A stretch of DNA of 8,923 nt from CAYLJO01 sp964383905 (GTDB lineage: Bacteria > Acidobacteriota > Blastocatellia > Pyrinomonadales > Pyrinomonadaceae): positions 1 to 8,923 of the forward strand of contig CAYLJO010000242.1 in assembly GCA_964383905.1 (NCBI GenBank), in the 5' to 3' direction. Shown here one piece after another: positions 1 to 6,657 of this stretch. Under the pieces are notes generated by a model, which was given only the letters and a program-made list of their open reading frames with translations, made no database searches and was not told where the DNA came from. The translations under genes were made by a program, and so were the position numbers. Every line of letters starts with the position of its first letter. Positions within the stretch are counted from its first letter, which is position 1.

Positions 1-79
1 TCCCTGATTGTACACTGCTTCTCGATCCGATTCTTGTTGTGGCTTCCATATAGCTTTGCTGCATCACCTCACGGCGCTG

Positions 80-118
80 TGATGAATCGGCGACGGCTTA
101 AGACTTCGTTATTCATCA
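80..118. repeat. 8-bp inverted repeat TGATGAAT/ATTCATCA
   Basis: TGATGAAT at 80-87 is the exact reverse complement of ATTCATCA at 111-118, with 23 bases between. It may be an operator-like dyad or a weak hairpin. An 8-bp arm match at this spacing could also arise by chance in 600 bases, so its function is open. Confidence 0.3.
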
Positions 119-181
119 TCGCTTTGACAAGGCCTTTATTTAGTAATTTGGGTTAATTATAGAATTTTGGACGAAAAAAGA

Positions 182-193
182 CCGAAATTTCGG
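182..193. repeat. Perfect 12-bp palindrome CCGAAATTTCGG
   Basis: CCGAAATTTCGG is a gapless perfect palindrome lying just downstream of an AT-rich stretch with an orphan TTGACA (124-129). Palindromes of this size are typical binding sites for dimeric helix-turn-helix regulators. No consensus from a named regulator family is recognised, so an operator role is inference. Confidence 0.35.
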
Positions 194-391
194 AAAGCCC
201 TCCCTGTTTTACCACCAGCATGTTCTGAGCGCGAGTCCGGTGTAATACTGTAATAGAATCAAAGAGATAGTATTCCCCACTTTGTGCGAAAGACGTCTGG
301 CGAGCCTTATTTCATCGCATCTTTCCATCCGCCTTTCGAACCGGCTCACCTCGTGCTGAGACTACCTGACCTTCAACAATTTAGCTCTGCT

Positions 392-433
392 TCCTGAGTT
401 TAACTCACGTTTCTCAGGAGATTTCCATTTTTT
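392..433 (+). terminator. Terminator-like hairpin plus T6 run in the leader (weak)
   Basis: TCCTGAG (392-398) pairs perfectly with CTCAGGA (413-419), leaving a 14-base loop. A run of six T follows at 428-433. The 8-base gap between stem and T-run, the 7-bp stem and the large loop make it a poor intrinsic terminator. It could end transcription from the left, act as an attenuator for the receptor gene, or be fortuitous. The loop also contains the competing dyad GAGTT-T-AACTC (396-406), so two alternative folds are possible. Confidence 0.25.
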
Positions 434-434
434 C

Positions 435-509
435 GTAAGGTATTGGCGTTGCGTTGTTCACGCGTGGGTATGGACGTAGCGTTCATCCCTTCGTATAGAA
501 ACACCTTAC
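435..509 (+). ncRNA. Candidate structured RNA leader (three-way junction)
   Basis: Hand folding gives an outer helix GTAAGGT (435-441) with ACCTTAC (503-509), extendable by two A-T pairs after one mismatch. It encloses two hairpins. The first is GCGT-TGTTC-ACGC (451-463). The second spans 466-489: GGG pairs with CCC, T469 bulges, and ATGGACG pairs with CGTTCAT (one G-T pair) around a TAG loop, about 10 pairs in all. The arrangement resembles a compact three-way junction about 150 bases before the receptor start. No known riboswitch consensus, including the cobalamin B12 box often seen before TonB receptors, is recognised. It is a hand-made fold and may be coincidental. Confidence 0.25.
471..499 (+). 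promoter_or_regulatory. Weak candidate sigma70-like promoter for the receptor gene
   Basis: TGGACG (471-476) matches TTGACA at four of six bases. It is followed after exactly 17 bases by TATAGA (494-499), which matches TATAAT at four of six. Transcription would start near 506, leaving a leader of about 155 bases. It overlaps the predicted hairpin 466-489, so promoter and structured-RNA readings compete. Other -10-like hexamers nearer the gene are TATTAT (584-589) and TATAAA (617-622), both without a credible -35. Confidence 0.2.
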
Positions 510-543
510 ATAGTGATGGCTTTAACTAATTTAGCGAACGCAG

Positions 544-567
544 GGTTTTCGCCAAGTGGCGAAGGCT
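544..567 (+). other. Stable hairpin in the 5' leader of the receptor gene
   Basis: TTCGCC (548-553) pairs with GGCGAA (558-563) around an AAGT tetraloop. The stem can be extended outward by two G-T pairs, one G-C pair and one further G-T pair to 544-567. No T-run follows, so it is not a terminator. It lies about 95 bases before the ATG and may stabilise or regulate the leader. Confidence 0.35.
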
Positions 568-645
568 ATCACCAATCAGATCATATTATGCCGGCAAGAT
601 CGGAATTTGCAGTAACTATAAATTTTGTCAGCATTAGCGTCTAAG

Positions 646-656
646 AAAGGAAAGGG
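646..656 (+). promoter_or_regulatory. Ribosome binding site fixing the receptor start at 661
   Basis: The purine-rich AAAGGAAAGGG ends four bases before ATG 661, with an AGGA core nine bases before it. This supports ATG 661 over the upstream in-frame TTG at 625. The TTG has no comparable site before it and would put a lysine-rich 12-residue tail in front of the signal peptide. Confidence 0.7.
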
Positions 657-660
657 CAAA

Positions 661-3600
661 ATGAAAATAGCTTTGATGCTCGTCATGATCCTCTGCTTAG
701 GCCTTGTCTCCACGGCGGCCTTGGCCCAGGACCTGGCAACGACAGGCTCGATTGGCGGTCAGGTGTTAGACGTTAACAAGGCAGCCGTCCCGAACGCAAA
801 AGTCACCGTGACGGGCCCGGAGGGCGCACGCATTGTGGAAACGAATGATCAGGGCGTGTACAAGGTGGATAAGCTGATCCCCGGTACCTACAGCGTCAAG
901 GTTGAACAGACCAATTATAAGACGACCTCGGCTGCTGATGTGACGGTCCTTGTAGGTAGACAAACAACCGTGGATCTGACGTTGGAGGTCGGAAATATTT
1001 CCGAGACCGTTAACGTCACGGCTACCACTAATATTGACCAACAAAGTACGGCCGTGGGCGAGAACCTGAATGACCAGCTATTCCAGAACATTCCGGTTCA
1101 GCGCAGCGTCTCTAGCCTGTTCTATCTCTCGCCCGGCGCGACCGACAGTATCAACGGGGGACGCGATAACCCCTCCATTGCGGGCGCGTCGGCGCTCGAC
1201 AATTTGTACATCGCGGACGGCGTGAACATTACCGAGTCAGCCTTTGGTGGGATTGGTACCTTTTCACGCTCGTACGGGCCGCTCGGCACCGGCATCAATA
1301 CGTCCTTCATCAAGGAAGTGCAGGTCAAGACCGGCGGATTTGAGCCACAGTACGGCCAGTCGCAAGGCGGTATCATCAATATCGTTACGCAGTCGGGCAG
1401 CAACCAGTATCATGGCGCCATTTATGGATTCGCCCGTCCCCAGGCGTTTGAAGCCACCCGCCGGCAGGCGGACGCGACGAGACTAAGCAAGATCGGCCAG
1501 CTCCTTCACGAAGAGAGCTATGACGCGGGTGCTGATCTCGGCGGGTATATTCCGGGCGCCCGCAATAAGCTGTTCTTCTTCGGCTCGTTCAACCCGACTG
1601 TCCGGCGCGAGATCGTGCGTGGCGCGCAAGCCAATGCAAGCGACCTCGCCGCCGGCAATGCGCCATTTGTTAATTCAAGGTTGTTCAATCTCTTAGGCGA
1701 CCACGCCCGGCGCTACCGGACGCTTAACTATGCGTTCAAGCTGGATTACAACATCAACCAGAATCACACGATTGCATTTTCGATCTTCGGCGACCCGACC
1801 AAGACGAACCAGTCGGACTTCAGGTTCTTGAACACCGACGATTTATCGGGCCAAAGCACACTCGACTACGGCACGCGCAACACCGCCGTTCGGTACAACG
1901 GCGCACTGAGTCCCACCTGGAACCTTAGCGCCTCGTTCAGTCAGGGCCGAGATCACTTCGACGAGACGGGTTTCGACAACAGTGTAAACCTGATCCAGGT
2001 GCGCATCCCGGTCAATCCACTCCGCGGCGTCTATACTTCACAGGGGCTAGGATTCGTCGAGCCGACCAAGAGCACGAATTACCGCACGACGTTTGATACG
2101 ACGAAGCAGGTAAACTTTTTAGGCACGCATAGCTTCGGCCTCGGCTACCAATATCAGCGCTCTCTGTATTCCGGCAGCCGCAACCGCAGCGGGCCGAGAT
2201 ACCCAATTCCGGAGGCGAACGCCGCCGGCACGCCTCTGACAACGCTTGTGCCCGGATCCGACTTCGCCATCGGGCAGATGTTCAATGCTCAGTTTCGTGT
2301 TCGCTCCGCATCTGGCTCGTGCACACTCTGCCCGTTGTTGACCATTCCCGGTGTCGGCGACAGGAGAATTAATCTCCAATTATATCGCGGTGAGTTCGGT
2401 CCGCCGGACTTCAACACCAGAGGCAGTTATCATGCCGGTTACGTGCAGGATACATGGCGCATCAATAAGTACGTTACCGCATTGCTTGGCCTGCGTGGTG
2501 AAATGGAGCGGATTATCGGCAGTCCCAACCAAACGACGGGTAGACGCTACGGCTACAGTTTCACAGACCAATGGGCACCCCGCCTCGGAGTGACGATCGA
2601 TCCGTTCGGACGTGGGAAGACCAAGATCTATTACAACTTCGGTCGGTTCTTCGAATACTTACCGCTTGATGCGGCAGAGCGTTCGCTCTCACAGGAGTTA
2701 GATTTTCTGGGTGCCCGCTTTGCGCCAGCCTTTACAACCGACGCCTCTGGAGTGCGGCACGCGATTACTGGCCCGAATGGTTCTGTGATCCCGGTCATCG
2801 ACGCGGCGCACCTCTTAAGCGGAGCCGCCGGTGGTACTTCCAACGCGATCACGCTCTCGGCCTCAGATATCAGCCCCGTCACCGCGGGAACCAAACTCGG
2901 ATTCTCCAATGAGCACATCATCGGCTTTGAGCAGCAATTACCGCATAACTTCACCCTCTCAATAAGATACCAGGACCGCCGGGCGAAGCGAATCATTGAG
3001 GACATGGCGGTATTGTCGCCTGAGGCTGCCCTCGCCGGCGTGACTCAAACGTACTTCATCGGCAATCCCAGTCCAAAGCTTGATGCCGCAACTAACCTCG
3101 TTCCATTTCACTTTCCAACCGGAGGGGCGATACCGGCCGGGTGCGTCGGAAATGGCGCTTTCCAGACTGATATTACCGATATCAACGGCAACCCGACCGG
3201 GCAAAGCGTCTGCTTCGGGGCCAAAGGCATTGACCCTGTCACCGGCGCCTCAATCAATGTCCCCGACGGTATCCCGGACGGCTTCCCGCAACCGGTGCGT
3301 ATTTACAGGGCATTCGAATTCGAGTTGAACAAGCGGTTCTCGGATCAGTGGCAGCTTTTTACCAACTTCCGCATCTCGCGGCTGAAGGGCAACTATGAAG
3401 GGCACCTGCGCAACGACAACGGTCAGACTGATCCCGGCATCAGCTCGCTTTTTGACTTCACGGCGGGTGATTTCAACCTGCTCGGCGACCAGTTTGCGAT
3501 CGGGCCGCTGAACACGGACCGTCACTTTGTGTCGAACGTCTACGGCAGCTACGCCTTTAGCAAGAGGCAGTCGGGGTTTGGCGGCCGCTTCCTTAATGGT

Positions 3601-3969
3601 TTGACTCTCGGTGCGAACCTTCACATGGAGTCAGGAATACCGATCAGCGAGTTTTTACCGCACCCGGTCTACCTGAATGCCGGCGAGGTCCCGGTCGGCG
3701 GCCGCGGCAAGCTGGGACGCACGCCTTTCTTCACCCAGATTGACCTGCATACGGACTACCCGTACCGGATCAACGAGAGGATGAGTGTCAGATTCATTGC
3801 TGACTTCTTCAATCTGTTTAACAGAAGGACGCTTCTCAACGTGGACCAGTTTAAACAACTTGACCTGGGGGCCCCGAATCCGGACTTCCTACAGCCTTCT
3901 AATATTACTTGGACCTCGGCATATCATCTGCCCTTCAGTATGAGGCTGGGTCTGAGGTTTGAGTTTTAA
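661..3969 (+). CDS. Oar-like TonB-dependent outer-membrane receptor with N-terminal carboxypeptidase-regulatory-like domain
   Basis: This 1102-residue protein is predicted to be an outer-membrane beta-barrel importing a bulky ligand with TonB energy; the substrate cannot be read from the sequence. The start at ATG 661 is chosen because a good Shine-Dalgarno precedes it and the protein then opens with a clean signal peptide (residues 1-22, ending ALA before QDL). Residues 30-114 form a CarboxypepD_reg-like beta-sandwich (GSIGGQVLD... DQGVYKVDKLIPGTYSV). ETVNVTA (115-121) resembles a TonB box. The plug spans about 123-248, with YIADGVNI (183-190) and GGIINIVTQSGSN (236-248), both typical of this family. 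The remainder is a barrel rich in alternating aromatic strands and ends in LRFEF, a C-terminal Phe typical of BAM substrates. Two cysteine pairs lie in the barrel, C554-x2-C557 and another pair near 890-910, probably in external loops. A strong terminator follows, suggesting a monocistronic unit. The family call is solid; the ligand is unknown. Confidence 0.93.
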   Translation: MKIALMLVMILCLGLVSTAALAQDLATTGSIGGQVLDVNKAAVPNAKVTVTGPEGARIVETNDQGVYKVDKLIPGTYSVKVEQTNYKTTSAADVTVLVGRQTTVDLTLEVGNISETVNVTATTNIDQQSTAVGENLNDQLFQNIPVQRSVSSLFYLSPGATDSINGGRDNPSIAGASALDNLYIADGVNITESAFGGIGTFSRSYGPLGTGINTSFIKEVQVKTGGFEPQYGQSQGGIINIVTQSGSNQYHGAIYGFARPQAFEATRRQADATRLSKIGQLLHEESYDAGADLGGYIPGARNKLFFFGSFNPTVRREIVRGAQANASDLAAGNAPFVNSRLFNLLGDHARRYRTLNYAFKLDYNINQNHTIAFSIFGDPTKTNQSDFRFLNTDDLSGQSTLDYGTRNTAVRYNGALSPTWNLSASFSQGRDHFDETGFDNSVNLIQVRIPVNPLRGVYTSQGLGFVEPTKSTNYRTTFDTTKQVNFLGTHSFGLGYQYQRSLYSGSRNRSGPRYPIPEANAAGTPLTTLVPGSDFAIGQMFNAQFRVRSASGSCTLCPLLTIPGVGDRRINLQLYRGEFGPPDFNTRGSYHAGYVQDTWRINKYVTALLGLRGEMERIIGSPNQTTGRRYGYSFTDQWAPRLGVTIDPFGRGKTKIYYNFGRFFEYLPLDAAERSLSQELDFLGARFAPAFTTDASGVRHAITGPNGSVIPVIDAAHLLSGAAGGTSNAITLSASDISPVTAGTKLGFSNEHIIGFEQQLPHNFTLSIRYQDRRAKRIIEDMAVLSPEAALAGVTQTYFIGNPSPKLDAATNLVPFHFPTGGAIPAGCVGNGAFQTDITDINGNPTGQSVCFGAKGIDPVTGASINVPDGIPDGFPQPVRIYRAFEFELNKRFSDQWQLFTNFRISRLKGNYEGHLRNDNGQTDPGISSLFDFTAGDFNLLGDQFAIGPLNTDRHFVSNVYGSYAFSKRQSGFGGRFLNGLTLGANLHMESGIPISEFLPHPVYLNAGEVPVGGRGKLGRTPFFTQIDLHTDYPYRINERMSVRFIADFFNLFNRRTLLNVDQFKQLDLGAPNPDFLQPSNITWTSAYHLPFSMRLGLRFEF

Positions 3970-3971
3970 TC

Positions 3972-3989
3972 CGATCCGTCACCGGATCG
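3972..3989 (+). other. Small hairpin between the receptor stop codon and its terminator
   Basis: CGATCCG (3972-3978) pairs perfectly with CGGATCG (3983-3989) around a TCAC tetraloop, starting two bases after the stop codon. It has no T-run. It may protect the mRNA 3' end or slow polymerase ahead of the main terminator. Confidence 0.4.
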
Positions 3990-3996
3990 CTCTTAT

Positions 3997-4032
3997 AGGG
4001 AGGGGGCTCATGTCCCCCTCCCTCTTGTTTTT
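3997..4032 (+). terminator. Strong rho-independent terminator of the receptor gene
   Basis: AGGGAGGGGG (3997-4006) pairs perfectly over 10 bp with CCCCCTCCCT (4014-4023) around the 7-base loop CTCATGT, followed by CTTGTTTTT (4024-4032). A GC-rich stem directly followed by a T-tract is the textbook intrinsic terminator. It isolates the receptor gene from the TPR gene downstream. Confidence 0.92.
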
Positions 4033-4062
4033 CCAAACGAAATGGTCGATTATTTTCATTAT

Positions 4063-4088
4063 TTGCCACCTTGCTTGAGCAGGATAAT
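4063..4088 (+). promoter_or_regulatory. Candidate promoter of the TPR gene
   Basis: After the strong terminator the next gene should need its own promoter. TTGCCA (4063-4068) matches TTGACA at five of six bases and GATAAT (4083-4088) matches TATAAT at five of six. The 14-base spacer is shorter than the usual 16-18, which lowers confidence. The surrounding sequence is AT-rich. Confidence 0.28.
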
Positions 4089-4113
4089 AAACAGGTAGCC
4101 GGAGGGAACCGCG

Positions 4114-5109
4114 ATGCCTTATTTGATATTTCGCCTCCTGATCTTCCTCGGTCTTGTTCTCACTACCTCTTCCATATTATTTGCGCAGGACCCCAGGGGC
4201 GCTACATCATTTCCGATCGAGATCAATGGGCAGGTGCGCTTCGCTAAGGGCGGGGCGCCGGCCGAGAGTGTTCGGGTCCGCATTGATAGCATCAGCGGTG
4301 GCACGGTCCAAGAGATGACGACGGATCGTACCGGCAAGTTTCGATTCGCAGGGCTGCAGAGGGCTCAATACGTCGTTTCCATTCACGCCCCGGGCTTTAA
4401 AGATGCCCAACAGCATGTTGATCTACAGACCGCGACGAGCGATTATGTGCTATTCCAACTTACTCCGGATGAAACGGCGGTGACGGCTAAGACAACCGGC
4501 AAGTTGATCGACGCGAACGCGCCCGTAGAAGCGCAAAAAGAGTTTGATGAAGGCCGATACGCGATCGAAAGGGAGCAGAAAGTTGAGGGCATTTCCCATC
4601 TGGAGAGGGCGGTTCAAATCTACCCGGACTACTTCCTGGCACAGTTACTGCTCGGAACCACCTACATGGATACGCGACAGTGGGAGAAGGCCGAGCGTGC
4701 TTTGCGCCGCACGCTGGAGATCAATCCGAAGTCCTCCGCCGCCCTCTTCGCACTCGGCGAAGTCTCCCTCCGCCAGAAGAAGTATGCCGATGCCGAGCGG
4801 GCGCTCCAGGACGGACTTAAACTCGACGAGCGCTCCTGGCAAGGCCATTTCGCGCTCGGGCGCGTTTACTGGGGTATGGGCAATATCAGTAAGGCCGGGC
4901 CGCAGGTCGGGCGGGCGCTGCAATTGAAGCCGGACCTGGCTGAGGGCCATCTGCTGGCGGGCAACATTTTGTTGCGGGTGCGCCAGCCCGAGAACGCGCT
5001 GGTCGAGTTTGAGGAGTATTTGCGTCTTGCGCCCAAAGGCGAGTTCTCCGAGCAGGCGCGGGCGACCGCGCAGAAAATCAGAAACGCGCTGGCTGAGAAG
5101 AAGAGGTAG
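4114..5109 (+). CDS. Secreted carboxypeptidase-regulatory-like domain plus TPR-repeat protein
   Basis: This 331-residue protein is probably periplasmic and mediates protein-protein contacts. GGAGGG (4101-4106), seven bases before the ATG, supports the start. Residues 1-24 form a signal peptide with a hydrophobic core and ILFA-QD at the likely cleavage site. Residues 36-117 are a CarboxypepD_reg-like/SpaA-like beta-sandwich (EINGQVRFAKGGAPAESV..., then DRTGKFRFAGLQRAQYVVSI). Five TPRs with an exact 34-residue period follow: about 139-172, 173-206, 207-240, 241-274 and 275-308, most ending in a hydrophobic-x-P-x/D turn such as LEINPK and LQLKPD. The C-terminal tail is a charged helix ending KKR. 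It repeats the N-terminal domain type of the neighbouring receptor, so a role as a periplasmic partner is conceivable but not shown. It probably has its own promoter. The domain call is firm; the biological role is unknown. Confidence 0.88.
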   Translation: MPYLIFRLLIFLGLVLTTSSILFAQDPRGATSFPIEINGQVRFAKGGAPAESVRVRIDSISGGTVQEMTTDRTGKFRFAGLQRAQYVVSIHAPGFKDAQQHVDLQTATSDYVLFQLTPDETAVTAKTTGKLIDANAPVEAQKEFDEGRYAIEREQKVEGISHLERAVQIYPDYFLAQLLLGTTYMDTRQWEKAERALRRTLEINPKSSAALFALGEVSLRQKKYADAERALQDGLKLDERSWQGHFALGRVYWGMGNISKAGPQVGRALQLKPDLAEGHLLAGNILLRVRQPENALVEFEEYLRLAPKGEFSEQARATAQKIRNALAEKKR

Positions 5110-5117
5110 TTAGAGCG

Positions 5118-5123
5118 TATAAT
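5118..5123 (+). promoter_or_regulatory. Perfect -10 hexamer TATAAT before the HD gene
   Basis: TATAAT lies nine bases after the TPR stop codon and about 95 bases before the GTG of the HD-domain gene, in GC-rich surroundings where it stands out. The -35 is poor (CTGAGA at 5093-5098 with a 19-base gap matches four of six). A promoter for the HD gene, possibly activator-dependent, is plausible. No intrinsic terminator is seen between the TPR and HD genes, so read-through is also possible. Confidence 0.3.
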
Positions 5124-5218
5124 GCGGCCGGTTGCCTGGAGCAACAACGCGCCAGGACTCTTTCTGCCCCTCGATGAGTTGTTACCATTTGCGGCCCTAA
5201 AGAGAGCTCAGGAAACAG

Positions 5219-6520
5219 GTGTCGGAACGCATCTACCGTGACCCGGTTCACAACATCATCCGTCTACGCACCGACACGGACGAAGGCCAACTGATGGTGC
5301 GTCTGATCGACGCCTGGGAGTTCCAGCGCCTGCGCCGCGTCAAGCAACTCGGCCTGGCCCTCTACACCTACCAGGGGGCCGAGCACTCACGCTTCACACA
5401 TTCTTTGGGGGTGCTGCACCTGATGACGCGCGTGCTGGATCGCCTGGGGGAGAAGTACCGGATCAGGGGGGAGGATCGTGCGGCGGCTAATGCGGCGGCA
5501 CTGCTTCATGACATCGGGCACGGATCGTTCTCGCACGTGATGGAGAAGGTGATGGGGTATCATCACGAGGGGTGGACTGTCCGGGCCGTGTTGAGCGAAG
5601 AGACTGAGGTCGGGGGCGTGCTCCGCTCTTATTCGAGTGAGCTGCCGCAGCGCGTCGCCGCGATCATTGAGGGAAAATTTCAGCCCGCGGCGCTAGCTCA
5701 GCTCGTCTCGTCGCAGTTGGACGTGGATCGGATGGACTACCTTTTGCGCGACTCTTTAATGACGGGCGCGAAGTACGGGATCTACGATCTGGAATGGGTC
5801 ATCAACGCGCTGGCGATTGATGTGGAAGCGGACCGGATTTTCGTCGCGGCGCGCGGCCTCTACGCGGTGGAGGAATACTTACAGGCGCGCTACTACATGT
5901 TTCGCCAGGTCTATTTTCATCGCACGCTGCGCTCCGCCGAAGCCGTGCTCCGCTCCGCCCTGCACCGCGCGCTCGAACTCCTGGAGGCCGGCGGAGAGGT
6001 GTGGTGCGCACCCGGCTCGGCGTTCGAAAAGGTGTTGCGCCGCGAGCCGCTCACACTCAAAGAGCATTTAGAGATGGACGATTCCGACGTCCTCTTCCAT
6101 GTCAAGCAGTGGCAGCGGGCCAATGACCCGGTCCTGAGCGATCTCAGCCGGCGATTCATCGGACGCCGCCTCTTCAAAGCGATTGATTTGGACATGCCGG
6201 AAACAGAGCGCGATGGCTTTCTCGCGGCGGCGCGGCGTGAGGTGGCCGGCGCAGGTTTTGCGCCCGAATACTATTTCATCGAAGACCACGCGGGTGATGT
6301 CCCTTACTACTCTTACTACACGGCGGAGGGCGCCGAGCCGAAGGCACGCATTTACGTTGAAGACGGCTACGCCCGCCCGCGCATACGCGAGATCAGCGAG
6401 GTTAGCGAAGCCGTGCGCGGCCTCCAGCGCTACCAGCTTCACCGCGTCTGCTTCCCGTCCGAGGTGAAAGAAAAGGTGTACGAGCTCTATCACCGTACGG
6501 CTGAGGTCAAGGGCCCGTAA
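5219..6520 (+). CDS. HD-domain phosphohydrolase, YwfO/SAMHD1-like (probable dNTP triphosphohydrolase)
   Basis: This 433-residue cytoplasmic enzyme, without signal peptide or membrane segment, belongs to the COG1078 HD-superfamily hydrolases; characterised members cleave dNTPs to nucleoside and triphosphate. The GTG start has AGGA (5210-5213) five bases before it and gives the conserved opening RIYRDPVHNII; length matches YwfO-type proteins. Metal-binding HD residues are all visible: H61 (SRFTHSLGV), H97-D98 (LLHDIGHG) and D170 in QLDVDRMDYLLRD, corresponding to SAMHD1 H167, H206-D207 and D311. H101, H106 and H116-E117 match the SAMHD1 catalytic-pocket histidines. Y174 follows the DVDRMD segment as in SAMHD1. 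After about residue 280 a divergent C-terminal region rich in charged residues and Tyr (YYSYYTAEG) may form the oligomer or regulatory part. It sits between envelope genes with which no functional link is evident. The fold and active site are firm; the exact substrate is inferred. Confidence 0.92.
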   Translation: MSERIYRDPVHNIIRLRTDTDEGQLMVRLIDAWEFQRLRRVKQLGLALYTYQGAEHSRFTHSLGVLHLMTRVLDRLGEKYRIRGEDRAAANAAALLHDIGHGSFSHVMEKVMGYHHEGWTVRAVLSEETEVGGVLRSYSSELPQRVAAIIEGKFQPAALAQLVSSQLDVDRMDYLLRDSLMTGAKYGIYDLEWVINALAIDVEADRIFVAARGLYAVEEYLQARYYMFRQVYFHRTLRSAEAVLRSALHRALELLEAGGEVWCAPGSAFEKVLRREPLTLKEHLEMDDSDVLFHVKQWQRANDPVLSDLSRRFIGRRLFKAIDLDMPETERDGFLAAARREVAGAGFAPEYYFIEDHAGDVPYYSYYTAEGAEPKARIYVEDGYARPRIREISEVSEAVRGLQRYQLHRVCFPSEVKEKVYELYHRTAEVKGP

Positions 6521-6522
6521 TT

Positions 6523-6544
6523 AGCCGATAGAGTTTATTCGGCT
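6523..6544 (+). other. Hairpin just after the HD gene
   Basis: AGCCGA (6523-6528) pairs with TCGGCT (6539-6544) around a 10-base AT-rich loop, three bases after the stop. A T-run (6592-6596) occurs only about 50 bases later, so this is not a convincing intrinsic terminator. A second dyad, CCGGCGG (6602-6608) with CTGCCGG (6623-6629, one G-T pair), lies before the next gene and also lacks a T-tract. Confidence 0.25.
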
Positions 6545-6584
6545 CGAAGACGGTACTCCGGACTCCTGTCTCGCCTGCGTACGT

Positions 6585-6592
6585 CATAATAT
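6585..6592 (+). promoter_or_regulatory. Possible -10 element before the TonB_C/S41 gene pair
   Basis: CATAAT (6585-6590, five of six matches to TATAAT) overlaps TAATAT (6587-6592) inside the only AT-rich patch of the 137-base gap between the HD gene and the next gene. No -35 match is found at normal spacing. A separate promoter for the downstream pair is likely from the gap length, but this site is only a candidate. Confidence 0.18.
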
Positions 6593-6657
6593 TTTTCAGA
6601 ACCGGCGGTAAAGGTTTTGCTTCTGCCGGCACGTAAACATTGATTTCCGGCTGCTCT

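Larger units (their letters stand above)
1..660. other. Long non-coding leader/intergenic region upstream of the receptor gene
   Basis: No convincing gene is visible in these 660 bases. The stretch is clearly richer in A+T than the coding sequence that follows and carries frequent stops in all frames. Frame 1 stays open from the left edge to a TAA at 154-156, but the translation has no recognisable character. On the - strand an open frame with ATG at 62-64 runs off the left edge, so the start of a divergent gene cannot be excluded. The region contains several inverted repeats listed separately (80-118, 182-193, 392-419, 435-509, 544-567), a tandem 8-mer TGTAATAC/TGTAATAG at 241-256, and an orphan TTGACA at 124-129 with no good -10 at the right spacing. 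A long leader before an Oar-like receptor suggests regulation at DNA or RNA level, but this is inference. Confidence 0.6.

Noticed and set aside
1..64. Start of a divergent - strand gene with ATG at 62-64 running off the left edge
   Set aside because: GAGGTG directly abuts the ATG, too close for a normal ribosome site, and about 21 codons are not enough to judge. It remains possible but unsupported.
1..156. Open frame from the left edge on the + strand ending at TAA 154-156, as the tail of an upstream gene
   Set aside because: Only 51 codons, no recognisable domain or coding-like composition, and it lies in AT-rich sequence with dyads; chance openness is as likely.
124..159. Promoter built on the perfect TTGACA at 124-129
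   Set aside because: No acceptable -10 hexamer falls 16-18 bases downstream; TAATTT (144-149) is too close and TAATTA (154-159) too far.
241..256. Tandem TGTAATAC/TGTAATAG as a regulatory repeat or promoter
   Set aside because: Only two imperfect 8-base copies and no matching -35; likely chance in AT-rich sequence.
2631..3005. 124-codon open frame on the - strand inside the receptor gene
   Set aside because: Lies fully opposite a well-supported coding region, has no recognisable domain, and is explained by codon bias of the + strand gene. The same holds for the one at 3250-3624.
5131..5156. Terminator between the TPR and HD genes (GTTGC/GCAAC and CCTGG/CCAGG dyads)
   Set aside because: Stems of only 5 bp that overlap each other, and no T-run follows.
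6068..6493. 141-codon - strand frame opposite the HD-domain gene
   Set aside because: It is antisense to the C-terminal part of a conserved enzyme; its length is expected in GC-rich coding sequence.
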